NCBI GenBank assembly: GCA_018114805.1
Contig: CP073042.1
Coordinates: forward strand, 3,410,001 to 3,474,000
Reading direction: 5' to 3'
Length of the DNA: 64,000 nt
Origin: Candidatus Streptomyces philanthi
GTDB lineage: Bacteria > Actinomycetota > Actinomycetes > Streptomycetales > Streptomycetaceae
This document shows, one piece after another, positions 11,492 to 21,614 of this stretch. Under the pieces are notes generated by a model, which saw nothing but the letters and a program-made list of their open reading frames with translations, ran no database searches and was not told the DNA's origin. The position numbers were made by a program, and so were the translations under genes. The stretch's first letter is position 1. Every line of letters starts with the position of its first letter.

Positions 11492-11727
11492 CAACGCGCC
11501 AAGCTAGGGCCCCGCGTCCAACCGCAACGCCGCAACGAAGCGGCGATCACCCGTACGGGGGAAATGCCCGGCGGGTCCGGATCGCCGGCGCGTACGGTGC
11601 GGGGCCCCGCGCGGCCCCGCACCGCCGCCCCGCGCGGCCCCGTACGTGCCGGGTCCGCGCGGCCGGGTTCGGTGCCCCCGGGGTGGGGCGGCGGGCGGCG
11701 GCCCCGCGTGGCAGCGACCGGGTGCGG

Positions 11728-13305
11728 TTACGAGAGCCCCACCAGCTCCAGGTACTCCTCGTTCCACAGGTCCTCGTCCGCGTCCGGCAGCAGCAGGACG
11801 CGGTCCGGGCGCAGGGCAGCGATGGCGCCCTCGTCGCGGGTGACCATGACGATCGCGCCCGGGTAGGTGCCGACCGCGCCGAGCACCTCGTCCCGGGACG
11901 CGGGGTCGAGGTTGTTGGTCGGCTCGTCGAGGAGGAGCACGTTCGCGCCGGAGTGCACCAGGCCGGCCAACGCGAGCCGGGTCTTCTCGCCGCCGGAGAG
12001 CACGCCGGCCGGCTTGGTCGCGTCGTCCTCGCCGAACAGGAACGAGCCGAGCACCCGCCGCACCTCGCCGTCGGTTAGGTGCGGGGCGGCGCTCGCCAGG
12101 TTCTCCCGGACGGTCCCGGCGCCGTCCAGCGTGTCGTGCTCCTGCGCGAAGTAGCCGAGCCGCAGCCCCGGGCCGTTCGCGGCCGGCCAGCAGCCGCAGC
12201 AGCGTCGTCTTCCCGGCGCCGTTCAGGCCGAGCTCCACCAGACGGCTGCCCCGGTCCACGGCCAGGGCGACGCCGTCCAGCACGCGGCGCCGCCCGTACG
12301 CCTTTACCAGGCTCACCGCCCCTAGCGGCATCCGGCCGCACGGGGCCGGATGCCGGCAGCCGGAACCTGGCCACCCTCTCGCGCCGGCGGGCCGGTTCGA
12401 GGTCGGCGAGCATCCGGTCGGCGCGGCGGGCCATGTTCCTGGCGGCCACCGCCGTCGCCACCCGGGCCCGCATCCTGTCCGCCTGCGCGTGCAGCGTGGC
12501 CGCCTTGCGCTCGGCGTTCGCCCGCTCCCGGCCGCGCCGCCGCTCCTCGGCCTCCCGCTGCGTGGGGTAAGGTCCGCCAGCCGGTTTTGCGCACGCTCAG
12601 GCCGCCACTGTCCGGGTTGAGGTGGAAGACCCGGTTGACTGTGTCGGCGATCAACCCGGCGTCGTGGCTGATCAGTACGAGGCCGCCCTGGTGCGCCGCG
12701 AGGAAGGCGCGCAACCAGGTGACGGAGTCGGCGTCCAGGTGGTTGGTCGGCTCGTCGAGCAACAGCGTGCCCTGCCCGGCGAACAGGATGCGGGCCAGTT
12801 CGACGCGGCGCCCCTGGCCGCCGGAGAGTTCGCCGACGGGCCGGCCCATGGCGTAGTTGGGCAGTCCGAGGCCGGCCGCGACCCGGGCGGCCTCCGCCTC
12901 GGCCGCGTACCCGCCGCGCGCCTGGAACTCGGCCTCGGCCCGCGCGTACGCGTCCATGGCTCGCCGCTGCGCGCCGGGGTCCGTCGCGTCGGCCATGGCG
13001 GTTTCGGCGGCGCGCAGCGCGGCGACCGCCCGGTCGAGGGCGCGGCCGGAGAGCACCCGGTCGGCGACGGTGGTGGCTGGGTCGGCGGCCCGCGGGTCCT
13101 GCGGGAGGTAGCTGACCGGGCCGGTGCGGGTGACGCTGCCGGCGACCGGCGCCACCTGCCCGGCTAGCAGGGTCAGCAGGGTGGACTTGCCCGCGCCGTT
13201 GCGGCCGACCAGGCCGACGCGGTCGCCGGGGGCGACGTGGAAGGAGAGGTCGGACAGCAGCGGACGGGCGCCGACGCGCACGTCGAGACCGCGAACAGTG
13301 ATCAT
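11728..13305 (-). pseudogene. ABC-F ATPase (ribosome-protection type), three frameshifts
   Basis: From ATG 13305 the first cassette is complete: VGLVGRNGAGKSTLL, then ELSGGQGRRVELARILF and LLLDEPTNHLD. Frames then change near 12568 (in the linker, WRT/YPTQREAEERR), near 12350 and near 12178. The second cassette is recovered across them as ELGLNGAGKTTLLRLLAG, VLSGGEKTRLALAGL and LLLDEPTNNLD. The gene spans 526 codons, the normal ABC-F size, with no transmembrane part. ABC-F proteins bind the ribosomal E site and give resistance to macrolides, lincosamides and related drugs. The adjacent multidrug pump supports a resistance setting. Confidence 0.7.
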
Positions 13306-13466
13306 GAGGAGACGCTCCGGATAAGCAGAAGGACACACGGCTGGTGTGGAAGCGGGTCCTTGAGCTAGGAGATCCGGGGCGTGGACATGCCTCCAGGCTA
13401 GTTCGCGGGTGGCGCGGGACGCATCCGTAATTCGCCGGGGGTGGCCAGCGGGTGGCGCGGGGGTGC

Positions 13467-15095
13467 CTAGCGGGCGGGCTCGTCCCCCGCGGGCGGGTTC
13501 GGCGGGTCGCCGTCCGGGGCGTCGGCGGTGCGGGGGCGGGTGGGCTCGGTGGGAGCGCAGCGGCCAGGACCGCGACCAGCGCGCACAGGCCGGCGATGGC
13601 CCAGAACGCCCGTCGGTAGCCGGCGACCGCGCCGGCCGCGGTGCCCGCCACCGAGACCAGCACCGCGAGGCCGAACGTCCCGCCCACCTGCCGGGCGGCG
13701 TTCATCAGGCCCGACGCGGCGCCCGCGGCGTCGGGCGCGACCCCGGAGGTGACGGTGGTGGTGATCGGGGTGATCAACAGGCCCCTCCCGGTGTCCATCA
13801 CCAGGGCCGGTCCGAGCAGCCCGGTCACGTAACCGCTGTGCGCCCCGAGCGCGCTCTGCCACAGGAAACCGGCCGCGGCGAGCAGGGCGCTGGCCGCGAT
13901 CAGCGCGCGGGCGCCGACGCGCCGCATCGCGAGCGGGGCGAGCCGGGCCGCCACGATGCCGGCCAGGGTGTGCGGCAGGAAGCCGAGGCCGGTGGCGAGC
14001 CCCCATAGTGCAGGACGTCCTGCATGTACAGGGAGAGGAAGTACCACATCGGGATGAAGCACGCCCCGGCCAGCAGCATCACCGTGTTGCCCACCCGCAC
14101 GCCCGGGGCGCGCAGCAGCGCGCGTGGGATCAGCGGGTCGCCCGCGTGCCGCGCCTCCACCCACCACAGCCCGGCCAGCGCCAACGCCCCGCCGCCTAGC
14201 CCGGCCAGCGTGGCCGGGCCGACCCAGCCGTGCCGCTCGGCCTGGGTCACGCCGAACACGAGGCCGGTCACGCCGATCGTGGCCAGCGCCGCGCCCGGCA
14301 CGTCGAGCCGCCGGGCCGCCGCGCGGACCCGGTCGGCGGGCAGCAGCCGCAGCGCGAGCAGGCCGGTCAGCAGCCCGATCGGCGCGTTGATCAGCAGCGT
14401 CCAGCGCCAGGACAGCGACTGCGTGAGCACCCCGCCGACCCAGGTTGCCGGCCGCGCCGCCAGCCGAGCTGACGGCGGTCCAGGTGGCCAGCGCCCGGGT
14501 GCAGCCCTGTCCCTCGGCGAAGGTGGTGGTCAGGATGGTCAGGGTGGCCGGCGCGAGGACGGCGGCACCCAGGCCCTGGACGGCCCGCATGGCGATCAGC
14601 ACGCCGGGCGCCCCCGCGAGCCCCCCGACCAGACTGGACAGCGAGAACAGCGCGAGCCCGCAGAGCGAAGACCCGGCGCCTGCCGTACAGGTCGGCGAGT
14701 CGCCCGCCGAGCAGCAGCAGGCTGGCGAAGGCGATGGCGTACGCGCCGACGACCCACTGGAGCGCCACCGCGTCGAAGCCGAGCGAGTCCTTGATCGACG
14801 GCAGCGCGACGTTCACCACGGACACGTCAAGGATGACCATGAACTGCGCGGCGCAGGCGAGCGCGAGCACGGCGCGCCGCCCGCCGCTCCGCCCGCCCTG
14901 ACTGGCCTTTCGGTCTGGCGCGCCCTGATGGTCCTGCGCGCCCTCCGCGCCCTGACCGTCGGGCACCGCGCCGCCCGCGTCGCTCCCCGTCCCGCCCGGC
15001 ACCTCGCCGGCTGCCCTGCCCCGCTCGGGGCCGGGCGGCCGGCCCGCCGCGGCCGGTGGGGGCCGGCGTGGGTCCCCCGCCTCGTGCTCCGCCAT
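13467..15095 (-). pseudogene. MFS multidrug exporter (DHA2, 14-TM type), three frameshifts
   Basis: ATG 15095 has GGGAGG 8 bases upstream. After a Gly/Pro/Ala-rich N-terminal tail the frame gives AQFMVILDVSVVNVALPSIK and GGRLADLYGRRRVFAL, the DHA2 family motifs (D in TM1, GxLaDrxGrkr loop). Frames change near 14662, 14445 and 14005. The remaining helices read LLINAPIGLLTGLLALRLLP, GNTVMLLAGACFIPMWYF and GLMNAARQVGGTFGLAVLVS. Total span is 543 codons. The gene is divergent from a TetR gene and shares a perfect palindrome with it, so it is presumably the pump that TetR controls. Confidence 0.7.
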
Positions 15096-15113
15096 GGCAC
15101 CTGCCTCCCGAGT

Positions 15114-15137
15114 TTTATGGTACGGCGGTACCATAAA
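15114..15137. promoter_or_regulatory. TetR operator between the pump and regulator genes
   Basis: TTTATGGTAC (15114-15123) and GTACCATAAA (15128-15137) form a perfect 10-bp inverted repeat around GGCG. It lies 19 bases upstream of the pump start and 55 bases upstream of the TetR start. This is the standard position and form of a TetR-family operator controlling both genes. Confidence 0.8.
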
Positions 15138-15191
15138 GGTTTCGGGGCGCCTGGGGGAGCCGTCCCGACCGATGAGCAGGGGAGGCCGGCG

Positions 15192-15789
15192 GTGCCCAAG
15201 ACCGTCGATCACGCCGAGCGCCGGGCGCGGATCACCGAAGCGCTGGTACGGGTGGCCGCGCGGACGGGCCTGCACACGGTCACCCTGCGCGCGGTCGCGG
15301 CCGAGGCCGGCGTGTCGCTGCGGCTGGTGCAGTACTACTTCGAGACCAAGGCCAACCTCGTCCACGCGACCCTGCGCACCCTGGAGCGGCAGAGCCGGCG
15401 GCGCTGGGCGGACCGGCTGGCCGCGCTGCCGAGGCCGGTCACGGCACGGGCGTTCACCGAGGCGTTCTGCGCCGAGGCGCTGCCCACCGACGAGCCGAGC
15501 CGCGCCTTCCACCTGATCTGGACCTCGTCCGCGGTGCTCGCGATGACCGACCCGGAGCTGGCCGCGCGCCCCTTCGTGGCCGGCCCCAACCTCCTTGAGG
15601 CCCGGCTCGCCGACGCTCTCGCGGCGGTGCGCGCCGCCGGCGAGCTCCCCCCCCACCGCCGACCCCGCCGTCGAGGCCGCCCGGCTGCTGGCCCTCAGCC
15701 ACGGCCTCGGCACCAGCATCCTGGTCGGCCAGCGCCCACCCGAGGCGGCGCTGGCCGTGCTCCGGCACCACCTCGCGGAGCTGTTCTAG
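15192..15789 (+). pseudogene. TetR-family repressor, frameshift in a C8 run
   Basis: GTG 15192 follows GGGGAGG. The helix-turn-helix reads LHTVTLRAVAAEAGVSLRLV followed by QYYFETKANLVHATL, a normal TetR DNA-binding domain. A run of eight C at about 15645-15653 shifts the frame after AAGELP; with seven C the protein continues PTADPAVEAARLLALSHGLG to LRHHLAELF and stops at 15789, giving 198 residues. A homopolymer of this kind could be a sequencing error or a true slippage site. It is divergent from the MFS pump gene. Confidence 0.75.
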
Positions 15790-15994
15790 CAGCGGGCGGC
15801 GGGGGGCGGGCGCAGCCACCGGACGGGGCCAGCCGCTCTTGGACGGGCAGCGGGGGCGGGCCGTAGGCGGGGCAGCGGTGGCGGGCCGGCTGGCACAGGC
15901 CAGCGGAGGCGGGCCAGCGGGGGCGGGATCGGGAGCCGTCCGGTATACGTCGTTGTGGGGGGTTCGCCGCCTTCGCAGCCGGAGGAGCATGCTC

Positions 15995-17482
15995 ATGGCC
16001 CTGCACCGCGCCAAGGAGACGCCCGCGGACGATCCGTACGCCGACGTCTTCGCCTCACCGATGAGCGCGCACGTCCTGCCCAAGCACCGGATGCCGGACG
16101 AGCACGCGCCGCCCGAGGTGGTCTACGCGCTGCTCCTCGACGGCAACGCGGCGCAGAACCTGGCGACGTTCTGCACCACGTGGTCGGAGGACCAGGTGCA
16201 CCGGCTGATGAACGAGTGCGTCGACAAGAACATGATCGACAAGGACGAGTACCCGCAGACCGCCGAGATCGAGGCGCGCTGCGTGAGCGTCCTCGCCGAC
16301 CTGTGGCACGCGCCGTCGAGCGGCGGCGGCAGCAGTGACGGCGATGACGAGGGCAGTGGTGGCGGCGGGGTCGGGCCGAGGGGCGCCGTCGGCTGCTCGA
16401 CCACCGGGTCCAGCGAGGCGGCCATGCTCGGCGGGCTCGCGCTCAAGTGGCGCTGGCGCGCCCGGCGGCAGGCGCGGGGCGAGCCCGTCGACCGGCCCAA
16501 CATCGTCGCCGGGCCGGTACAGGTCTGCTGGGAGAAGTTCCCCCGCTACTTCGACGTTGAATTGCGCCAGGTGCCGCTGGAGCCGGGCGCGACGGGGCTG
16601 CGGGCGGAGCAGGTCGCGGCGTACGTGGACGAGAACACGAGCGGCGTCGTCGCGATCCTCGGGGTGACCTTCACCTGCGCCTACGAGCCCGTCGCCGAGA
16701 TCGCCGCCGCCCTCGACCGGATCGAGGCCGAGCGGGGCTGGGACGTGCCGATCCACGTGGACCCGGCCAGCGGCGGGTTCGTCGCGCCGTTCCTCCACCC
16801 GGACCTGGTGTGGGACTTCCGCCTCGACCGGGTCGCGTCGATCAACGCGTCGGGGCACAAGTACGGGCTCGCGCCGCTGGGCGTGGGCTGGGCGCTGTGG
16901 CGGGACGCGGACGCGCTCCCCGCCGAACTCGTCTTCCAGGTCGACTACCTCGGCGGCAACGTGCCCACCTTCGCCCTCAACTTCTCCCGGCCCGGCGGCG
17001 AGGTCATCGCCCAGTACTACGCTTTCCTGCGGCTGGGCCGGGCCGGCTACCGCCGCGTCCAGCAGGCGTGCGCCGACTCCGCCCGGTACCTCGCGGGCCA
17101 GGTACGCCAGATGTGCCCGTTCACCCTGCTGTACGACGGCGAGGGCGCGCTGCCCGCCGTCTCGTACACCCTCACCGACCCGCGCGGGGCGGGCTTCAAC
17201 CTGTACGACCTGTCGGATCAACTCCGCATGCGTGGCTGGCAGGTTCCCGCGTACCCGCTCCCCGCCGACCGGCACGAGACGGTCATCCACCGGGTGCTGG
17301 TCCGGCACGGCGTCGGCCGCGACGAGATCGCCCTGCTCGCCGACTATCTGCGGTGGGCCCTGCGTCGCCTGACCAGAGGCGCCCCCACCGACGCCGAGCG
17401 CAACCGGCTTCCACCACTGAGCGGGGCGACCTGGGACGGCCCGGGGCGGGCCGTCGTGGGGCGCGTGCGGGGGCCGTGGTGA
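15995..17482 (+). CDS. gadB: Glutamate decarboxylase (PLP-dependent)
   Basis: 495 residues, intact. ATG 15995 is chosen because GGAGGAG at 15981-15987 is 7 bases upstream; ATG 15989 is too close. The PLP lysine lies in SINASGHKYGLAPLGVGW. Other family segments are LPKHRMPDEHAPPEVVYALL, DVPIHVDPASGGFVAPFL and YYAFLRLGRAGYRRVQQ. It converts glutamate to GABA and CO2 in the cytoplasm, a role in acid stress or GABA supply. Around residues 107-135 a Gly/Ser/Asp-rich loop (SSGGGSSDGDDEGSGGGG) is longer than usual, just before STTGSSEAAMLGGLALKWRW. No glutamate/GABA antiporter is adjacent. Confidence 0.92.
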   Translation: MALHRAKETPADDPYADVFASPMSAHVLPKHRMPDEHAPPEVVYALLLDGNAAQNLATFCTTWSEDQVHRLMNECVDKNMIDKDEYPQTAEIEARCVSVLADLWHAPSSGGGSSDGDDEGSGGGGVGPRGAVGCSTTGSSEAAMLGGLALKWRWRARRQARGEPVDRPNIVAGPVQVCWEKFPRYFDVELRQVPLEPGATGLRAEQVAAYVDENTSGVVAILGVTFTCAYEPVAEIAAALDRIEAERGWDVPIHVDPASGGFVAPFLHPDLVWDFRLDRVASINASGHKYGLAPLGVGWALWRDADALPAELVFQVDYLGGNVPTFALNFSRPGGEVIAQYYAFLRLGRAGYRRVQQACADSARYLAGQVRQMCPFTLLYDGEGALPAVSYTLTDPRGAGFNLYDLSDQLRMRGWQVPAYPLPADRHETVIHRVLVRHGVGRDEIALLADYLRWALRRLTRGAPTDAERNRLPPLSGATWDGPGRAVVGRVRGPW

Positions 17483-17857
17483 GGCGTCCGCGGGGGCCGC
17501 TTCCGCCCGCACCGCCGCCCCCGAGGCTGACGGCGGGCCCCGCCAGGCCCCCACGGACCCCCGACCCCCACGGACCCCCGGCCCCCACGGGTGGCCCAGG
17601 GCCGCCGCGCCCGCCGGTGATCCCGGGCCACCAACGCCCGCGTACGCGACGGCCTCCGCACGCACGCCCCGCCCCGTGTCGCGTCCGTCGCCGCACGGGC
17701 CGGAGCGGCGGGGCTATGGGCCGGTGACCTCACGAACGTGCGGTCGGCACTCTGGCGTACCGACGCCCCCCGACTTACCTTGACGGCGGTGGGAAACCCC
17801 GCTGAACGACTTGCCATGTCCACGTCCGATGATCTCTGACAGCGATCAGGCCACGAG
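17483..17857. other. Intergenic stretch, no gene seen
   Basis: About 375 GC-rich bases between the glutamate decarboxylase and metalloprotease genes. Only low-complexity Pro/Arg/Gly-coding frames occur. The less GC-rich part from about 17720 to 17850 is the likely promoter of the protease gene. Confidence 0.5.
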
Positions 17858-20009
17858 GTGAGTCTTGTTCCTCCGCCGCTTGCGCGTGCGCCGCGTACCC
17901 CGCTCCCGGCGCATCCGCCGCCCGCTCCGCGCGTCCCGCGCGCGTCGGTGCCCCGGCCGCCCCGGGGCGGCCGGCGGTTCGGCTTACTCGCCCTGGTGGT
18001 CGGCCTGCTGGTGGCGCTGGCCGTCGCCCCGGCGGGCGCGTCGCCCGGCGCCGGCGCCGGGCGACGCGCCCGCGCAGCTGCCCCGGCTCGCCACGCCGAT
18101 CGACCCGCAGAACTGGCGCAACCCGGACGACATGACCTGGGACGAGTACCGCTTCGTCCCCGGCACCGACTGGGCCGACCCCGACCTCAAGCCCACCGAC
18201 CGCACCTTCAAGGGCGCCCTCGTCCTGCTCGACTACCCCGACGAGGGCTTCTCGGTCAGCCAGCCCGCCGGCAAGGCCAAGTTCGGCAACCCGGTGCCGG
18301 CCGTGTCCAACGTGCCGCGCGCCGAACTTCCGCAGTTCTACGAGGACTTCCTCAACAAGCCCGGCAAGCTCAACCGGGGCCACACCATCAACGAGTACTG
18401 GATGGAGGACTCCGGCGGCCGGGTCGGCGTGGACCTGACCGCCTTCGGCGTCTACCAACTGCCGCACAAGTCCTACCAGTACGGCATCGAGCCCGGCATG
18501 AACCCCGGCGCCTGCCCGGTCGGCGACACCTGTGGCAAGGACATCCGCGCCGACGGCAAACGCGCGTGGACCAAGGACGTGGGCCCCGACAAGCCCGGTG
18601 AGTTCGACTTCGTCTTCTTCCTGACCGCCGGCGTCGACGAGTCGGCCGCCTGGCAGGAGTTCGGGCAGATGAAGTTCACCGACCCGAAGGACGTCCTCGC
18701 CCAGTGGGGACCGCCCGCGCCCACCGCCGACGGCGGCAACGCCGCCAGCACCCGCTACGTGCCCTGGACCTCCTGGCAGGCCGCGGCCCGCATCTGGCCC
18801 AACGCCGCCGACGGCTCCTCCACCCAGGCCGAAAGCTCCGGCATGGCCGTCTTCGCCCACGAGCTGAGCCACATCCTGGGCATCGCCGACAACTACAACA
18901 ACCCCTACGGCAAGCCGCTCAGCCGCTCGTACTCCGGCATCTGGGGCATGCTCTCGCGGGGCTCGTTCAACGGCCCCGGCGGCCCGCACACCCGCTGGCA
19001 GACTTCGGCCACCGCGGATGCCTCGATGGGCGCCCACCATGTGCTGCGGGACAAGCTCAAGCTCGGCATCGTGGACGAGGCGAACGTGCTGCGGCTCGAC
19101 CGCGACGCCCTGAAGGACTCCGGGATGGTCGTCGCCGACGTGACCGCGCGCTCGGCGCCGCCCGGCGAGAAGGGGCTGACCGGGGTCAACATCACCATGG
19201 CCCGCGACCTGTCGCCGCAGTGCGACCGCGCGACCGACCCGCTGTGCGACGGCGGCGGCTACCAGAACTACACTGTCGAGGTCGTGGACCGGATGGGCAT
19301 GGACTCCTTCACGCCCGACAACGGCGTCCTGCTCGCCAAGACGAAGAACGCCGACCTGGCCCCGTTCGCCTCGGTCGTCGACGTGCACCCCGAGGACATC
19401 GACCTGGTCGACTTCAAGCGCCCCGACGGTACCGAGCAGAAGATCACCATGGGCGACTACCGCCAGCTCAGCGACGCCCTCTTCCACGCGGGCGCCGACT
19501 CTGGCAGCGCTTACGAGTACGTCGACCAGGCCAACCGGCTGCACTTCTACGTGCTCGACATCAAGCGCGACCGCGCCGGCGTGCTCTCGTACACCGTCGG
19601 CGTGCGCTCCCTGGACGGGGCCGGGCGCCAGGACCGCGGGCTCGATCTCGACCGGGGCCGGGGCACCCCGCACGGCAAGCCGGGCAAGGAACGGGCCGTG
19701 TGCACGTTCTCGCTGACCAACACCGGCGAGGCCGCCGCGGACTCCGGCGCCCACCCGGAGGACGCCGCCCCGTACCTGGACTCGGACGTGTACCGGCTGT
19801 CGGCGGCGGCCGTCGGCCGGGGCTGGTCCGCCTGGCTGCCGAACCGCCTCGCCACCGCCAAGGCCGGCACCTCGGTCCCGGTGGACGTGGCCGTGACCGC
19901 TGGCCCCGGCGCCGAACAACGCGGAAAGGTCACCCTGACCGCCCGCTCCGAGAGCGACCCGAGCAAGACCGTGCTGGCCACCTGCTCGCTGCGGAAGTCG
20001 GGCCGCTAG
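17858..20009 (+). CDS. Secreted M6-family (immune inhibitor A-like) zinc metalloprotease; signal peptide in another frame
   Basis: The mature enzyme reads from about 18060 to 20009: DPQNWRNPDDMTWDEYRFVP, GALVLLDYPDEGFSV, and the zinc motif VFAHELSHILGIADNYNNPY (HExxH, HELSH). The C-terminal part is a beta-rich domain ending CSLRKSGR. A signal peptide with a basic n-region and hydrophobic core (FGLLALVVGLLVALAVAPAG) lies at about 17978-18037 in the frame that starts at GTG 17858. One base in a GCCGGCGCCGGG stretch near 18050 separates it from the mature frame. Joined, this is a normal secreted protease of about 700 residues. It probably degrades extracellular protein. Confidence 0.8.
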
Positions 20010-20249
20010 CCGAACTGACCACAGGGCCCCGGGCCCGCACCCGGGTCCGCACCCGGCCGGGTCCCGCGCGCACGCGCCGTGCGGGCGGGACCCGGCCGTC
20101 CCGTCGCGGCGGCGCGCCGCGGCCCCGTCGGGACGGCCGGGCGCGGCGGCCCCGTGGTGGGGGTCACCGACAGCCCCCCGTACGGCCGGCGGATAGGGTC
20201 CGCCCAGGCGCGGCCCGGCACGGAGTCGGCCGCGCGGAAGGGGGCCGAC

Positions 20250-20960
20250 GTGCGACCGAGAGCCTACGGACACGCTCTGCGCGCGCTGTCCTGCGCTCTG
20301 CTGGCCTGGTTCGTGTAGGTGTGCTGGCACGCGGCGAGCCACGAGGCGGCGACCGTCGAGTGGACCTGCGACGGGACCGGAACCTGCGCCAGCGACCAGT
20401 TCGCCGCCGGGGCCACCCTGCTCGGCACCGGCGCCGCTGGGCTCCTCGGCGTCCTCGCTGCGCGCTTCCTGCACCGGGCGAGCGGCGGCGTGGTCGTGGT
20501 CCTCTGCGCGGTCGCCTGCATCGTCGGCTGGCACGACGCGATAGCGGACGGCCAGGTCACCCACGACTCCCAGACCGACTTCCACGTCATCGCCCCCATC
20601 ACCGCCCTGTCCGTGTCCACCTGGCTCACCGTCCTGTGGTGCGCCGTGGGGCTCGGCTCCCTGCTGGCCTGGTGGGGCGCGGCGATCAGCCTCCGCCGCA
20701 CCGCCGCGCTGCGCCGCCTCTCCTGCCGCTACGACACGGCCGCGGCCACGCTCTCCGGCTGGGACCGGCTGAGCGGCAGGTACGGCCAGGTCACCGTGGC
20801 CTTCCACGACGCGCGGGGCACGCCGCATGAGGTACGGGCCGTCACGGAACAGGCCGCGCTCCGACGCCCGGTCCTCGCCGTGTACGACCGGGAGCGGCCC
20901 GGCGACCCGCGCCGTACCCGCGTCGCCATCGTCCGCCGCACCAGTCGGGGCCTGGTGTGA
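20250..20960 (+). pseudogene. Membrane protein with DUF3592-like soluble tail, interrupted by in-frame TAG
   Basis: From GTG 20250 the frame begins RPRAYGHALRALSCALLAWF and meets TAG at 20316-20318, then continues unshifted with VCWHAASHEAATVEWTCDGT to a stop at 20958-20960. Trp would fit at the stop. Three or four membrane segments follow (ATLLGTGAAGLLGVLAARF, LTVLWCAVGLGSLLAWWGAA), and then a soluble tail with DRLSGRYGQVTVAFHDARGT. Total is 236 codons. Its stop overlaps the start of the next membrane protein (TGATG), so the two are coupled. The specific function is unknown. Confidence 0.6.
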
Positions 20961-21512
20961 TGGGCCCGCCGCGCGGCGTGCGCCGCCTGCTGGCCCCGCA
21001 CCTGCTGCTCGGCGTCGCCGTGACCGGCGCGGTCTTCGCCGCCCTCGCCTGCGGCGCCCTCTTCGGGCCCCGCGCTGGCTGCTGCTGACCGGCCTGTTCA
21101 CCGGCTCCCTGACGCTGGCGGTCCTCGGCGTCATCGGCGAGCGCGACACCAGCAAGGACGCGGCCTGGCCGCTGCGCCCCGAGGGGCCGCGCGCGTACGC
21201 CCCGGCCCTGGTGCGCGGGGTGCGCGCGGTCGACAGGACCAGCGCCGCCCGGCCGCTGACCGGAACGCGCAGAGCAGCGTCTTCGAGTTCGACCTGACCG
21301 TGGTCGAGTACGACCCGCGGCAACCCTGGCGCGTCACCCTCCCACCCAACCCGCCACCCGAGCAGCGGGCCCGCGCCGCCCGCCTCGACCCCGACTCCGT
21401 CCCCACCGCCCGCCCCGTCCGCCCCACCGGCCTCCCGCCGGGCGCTCCCATCCTGCTGCTCGGCCTGGCGCTGGCGGCCGTCGTCGTCACGGCGGTCGGC
21501 ACGGCGGGGTGA
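20960..21512 (+). pseudogene. Small membrane protein, two frameshifts
   Basis: ATG 20960 overlaps the previous stop. The first segment is GVRRLLAPHLLLGVAVTGAV then FAALACGALFG. Near 21075 the frame shifts to RWLLLTGLFTGSLTLAVLGV and DAAWPLRPEGPRAYAPALVR. Near 21270 it shifts again to FEFDLTVVEYDPRQPWRVTL and a last helix APILLLGLALAAVVVTAVG. About 184 codons with three membrane segments. It and its upstream neighbour look like a two-gene unit of unknown role. Confidence 0.55.
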
Positions 21513-21614
21513 GGCGGACCGGCGCGTACGCGGCACGCGCGGGCCGGCCGCGCGGGGCGCGGGTCCGGGCCGGTCAGGCGTGAGCCGGCGGCGCGGGGCG
21601 CGGGCCTGGGCCGG

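Noticed and set aside
17775..21536. 1250-codon minus-strand frame opposite the protease and membrane protein genes
   Set aside because: Shadow frame; the opposite strand shows a complete metalloprotease with zinc motif.
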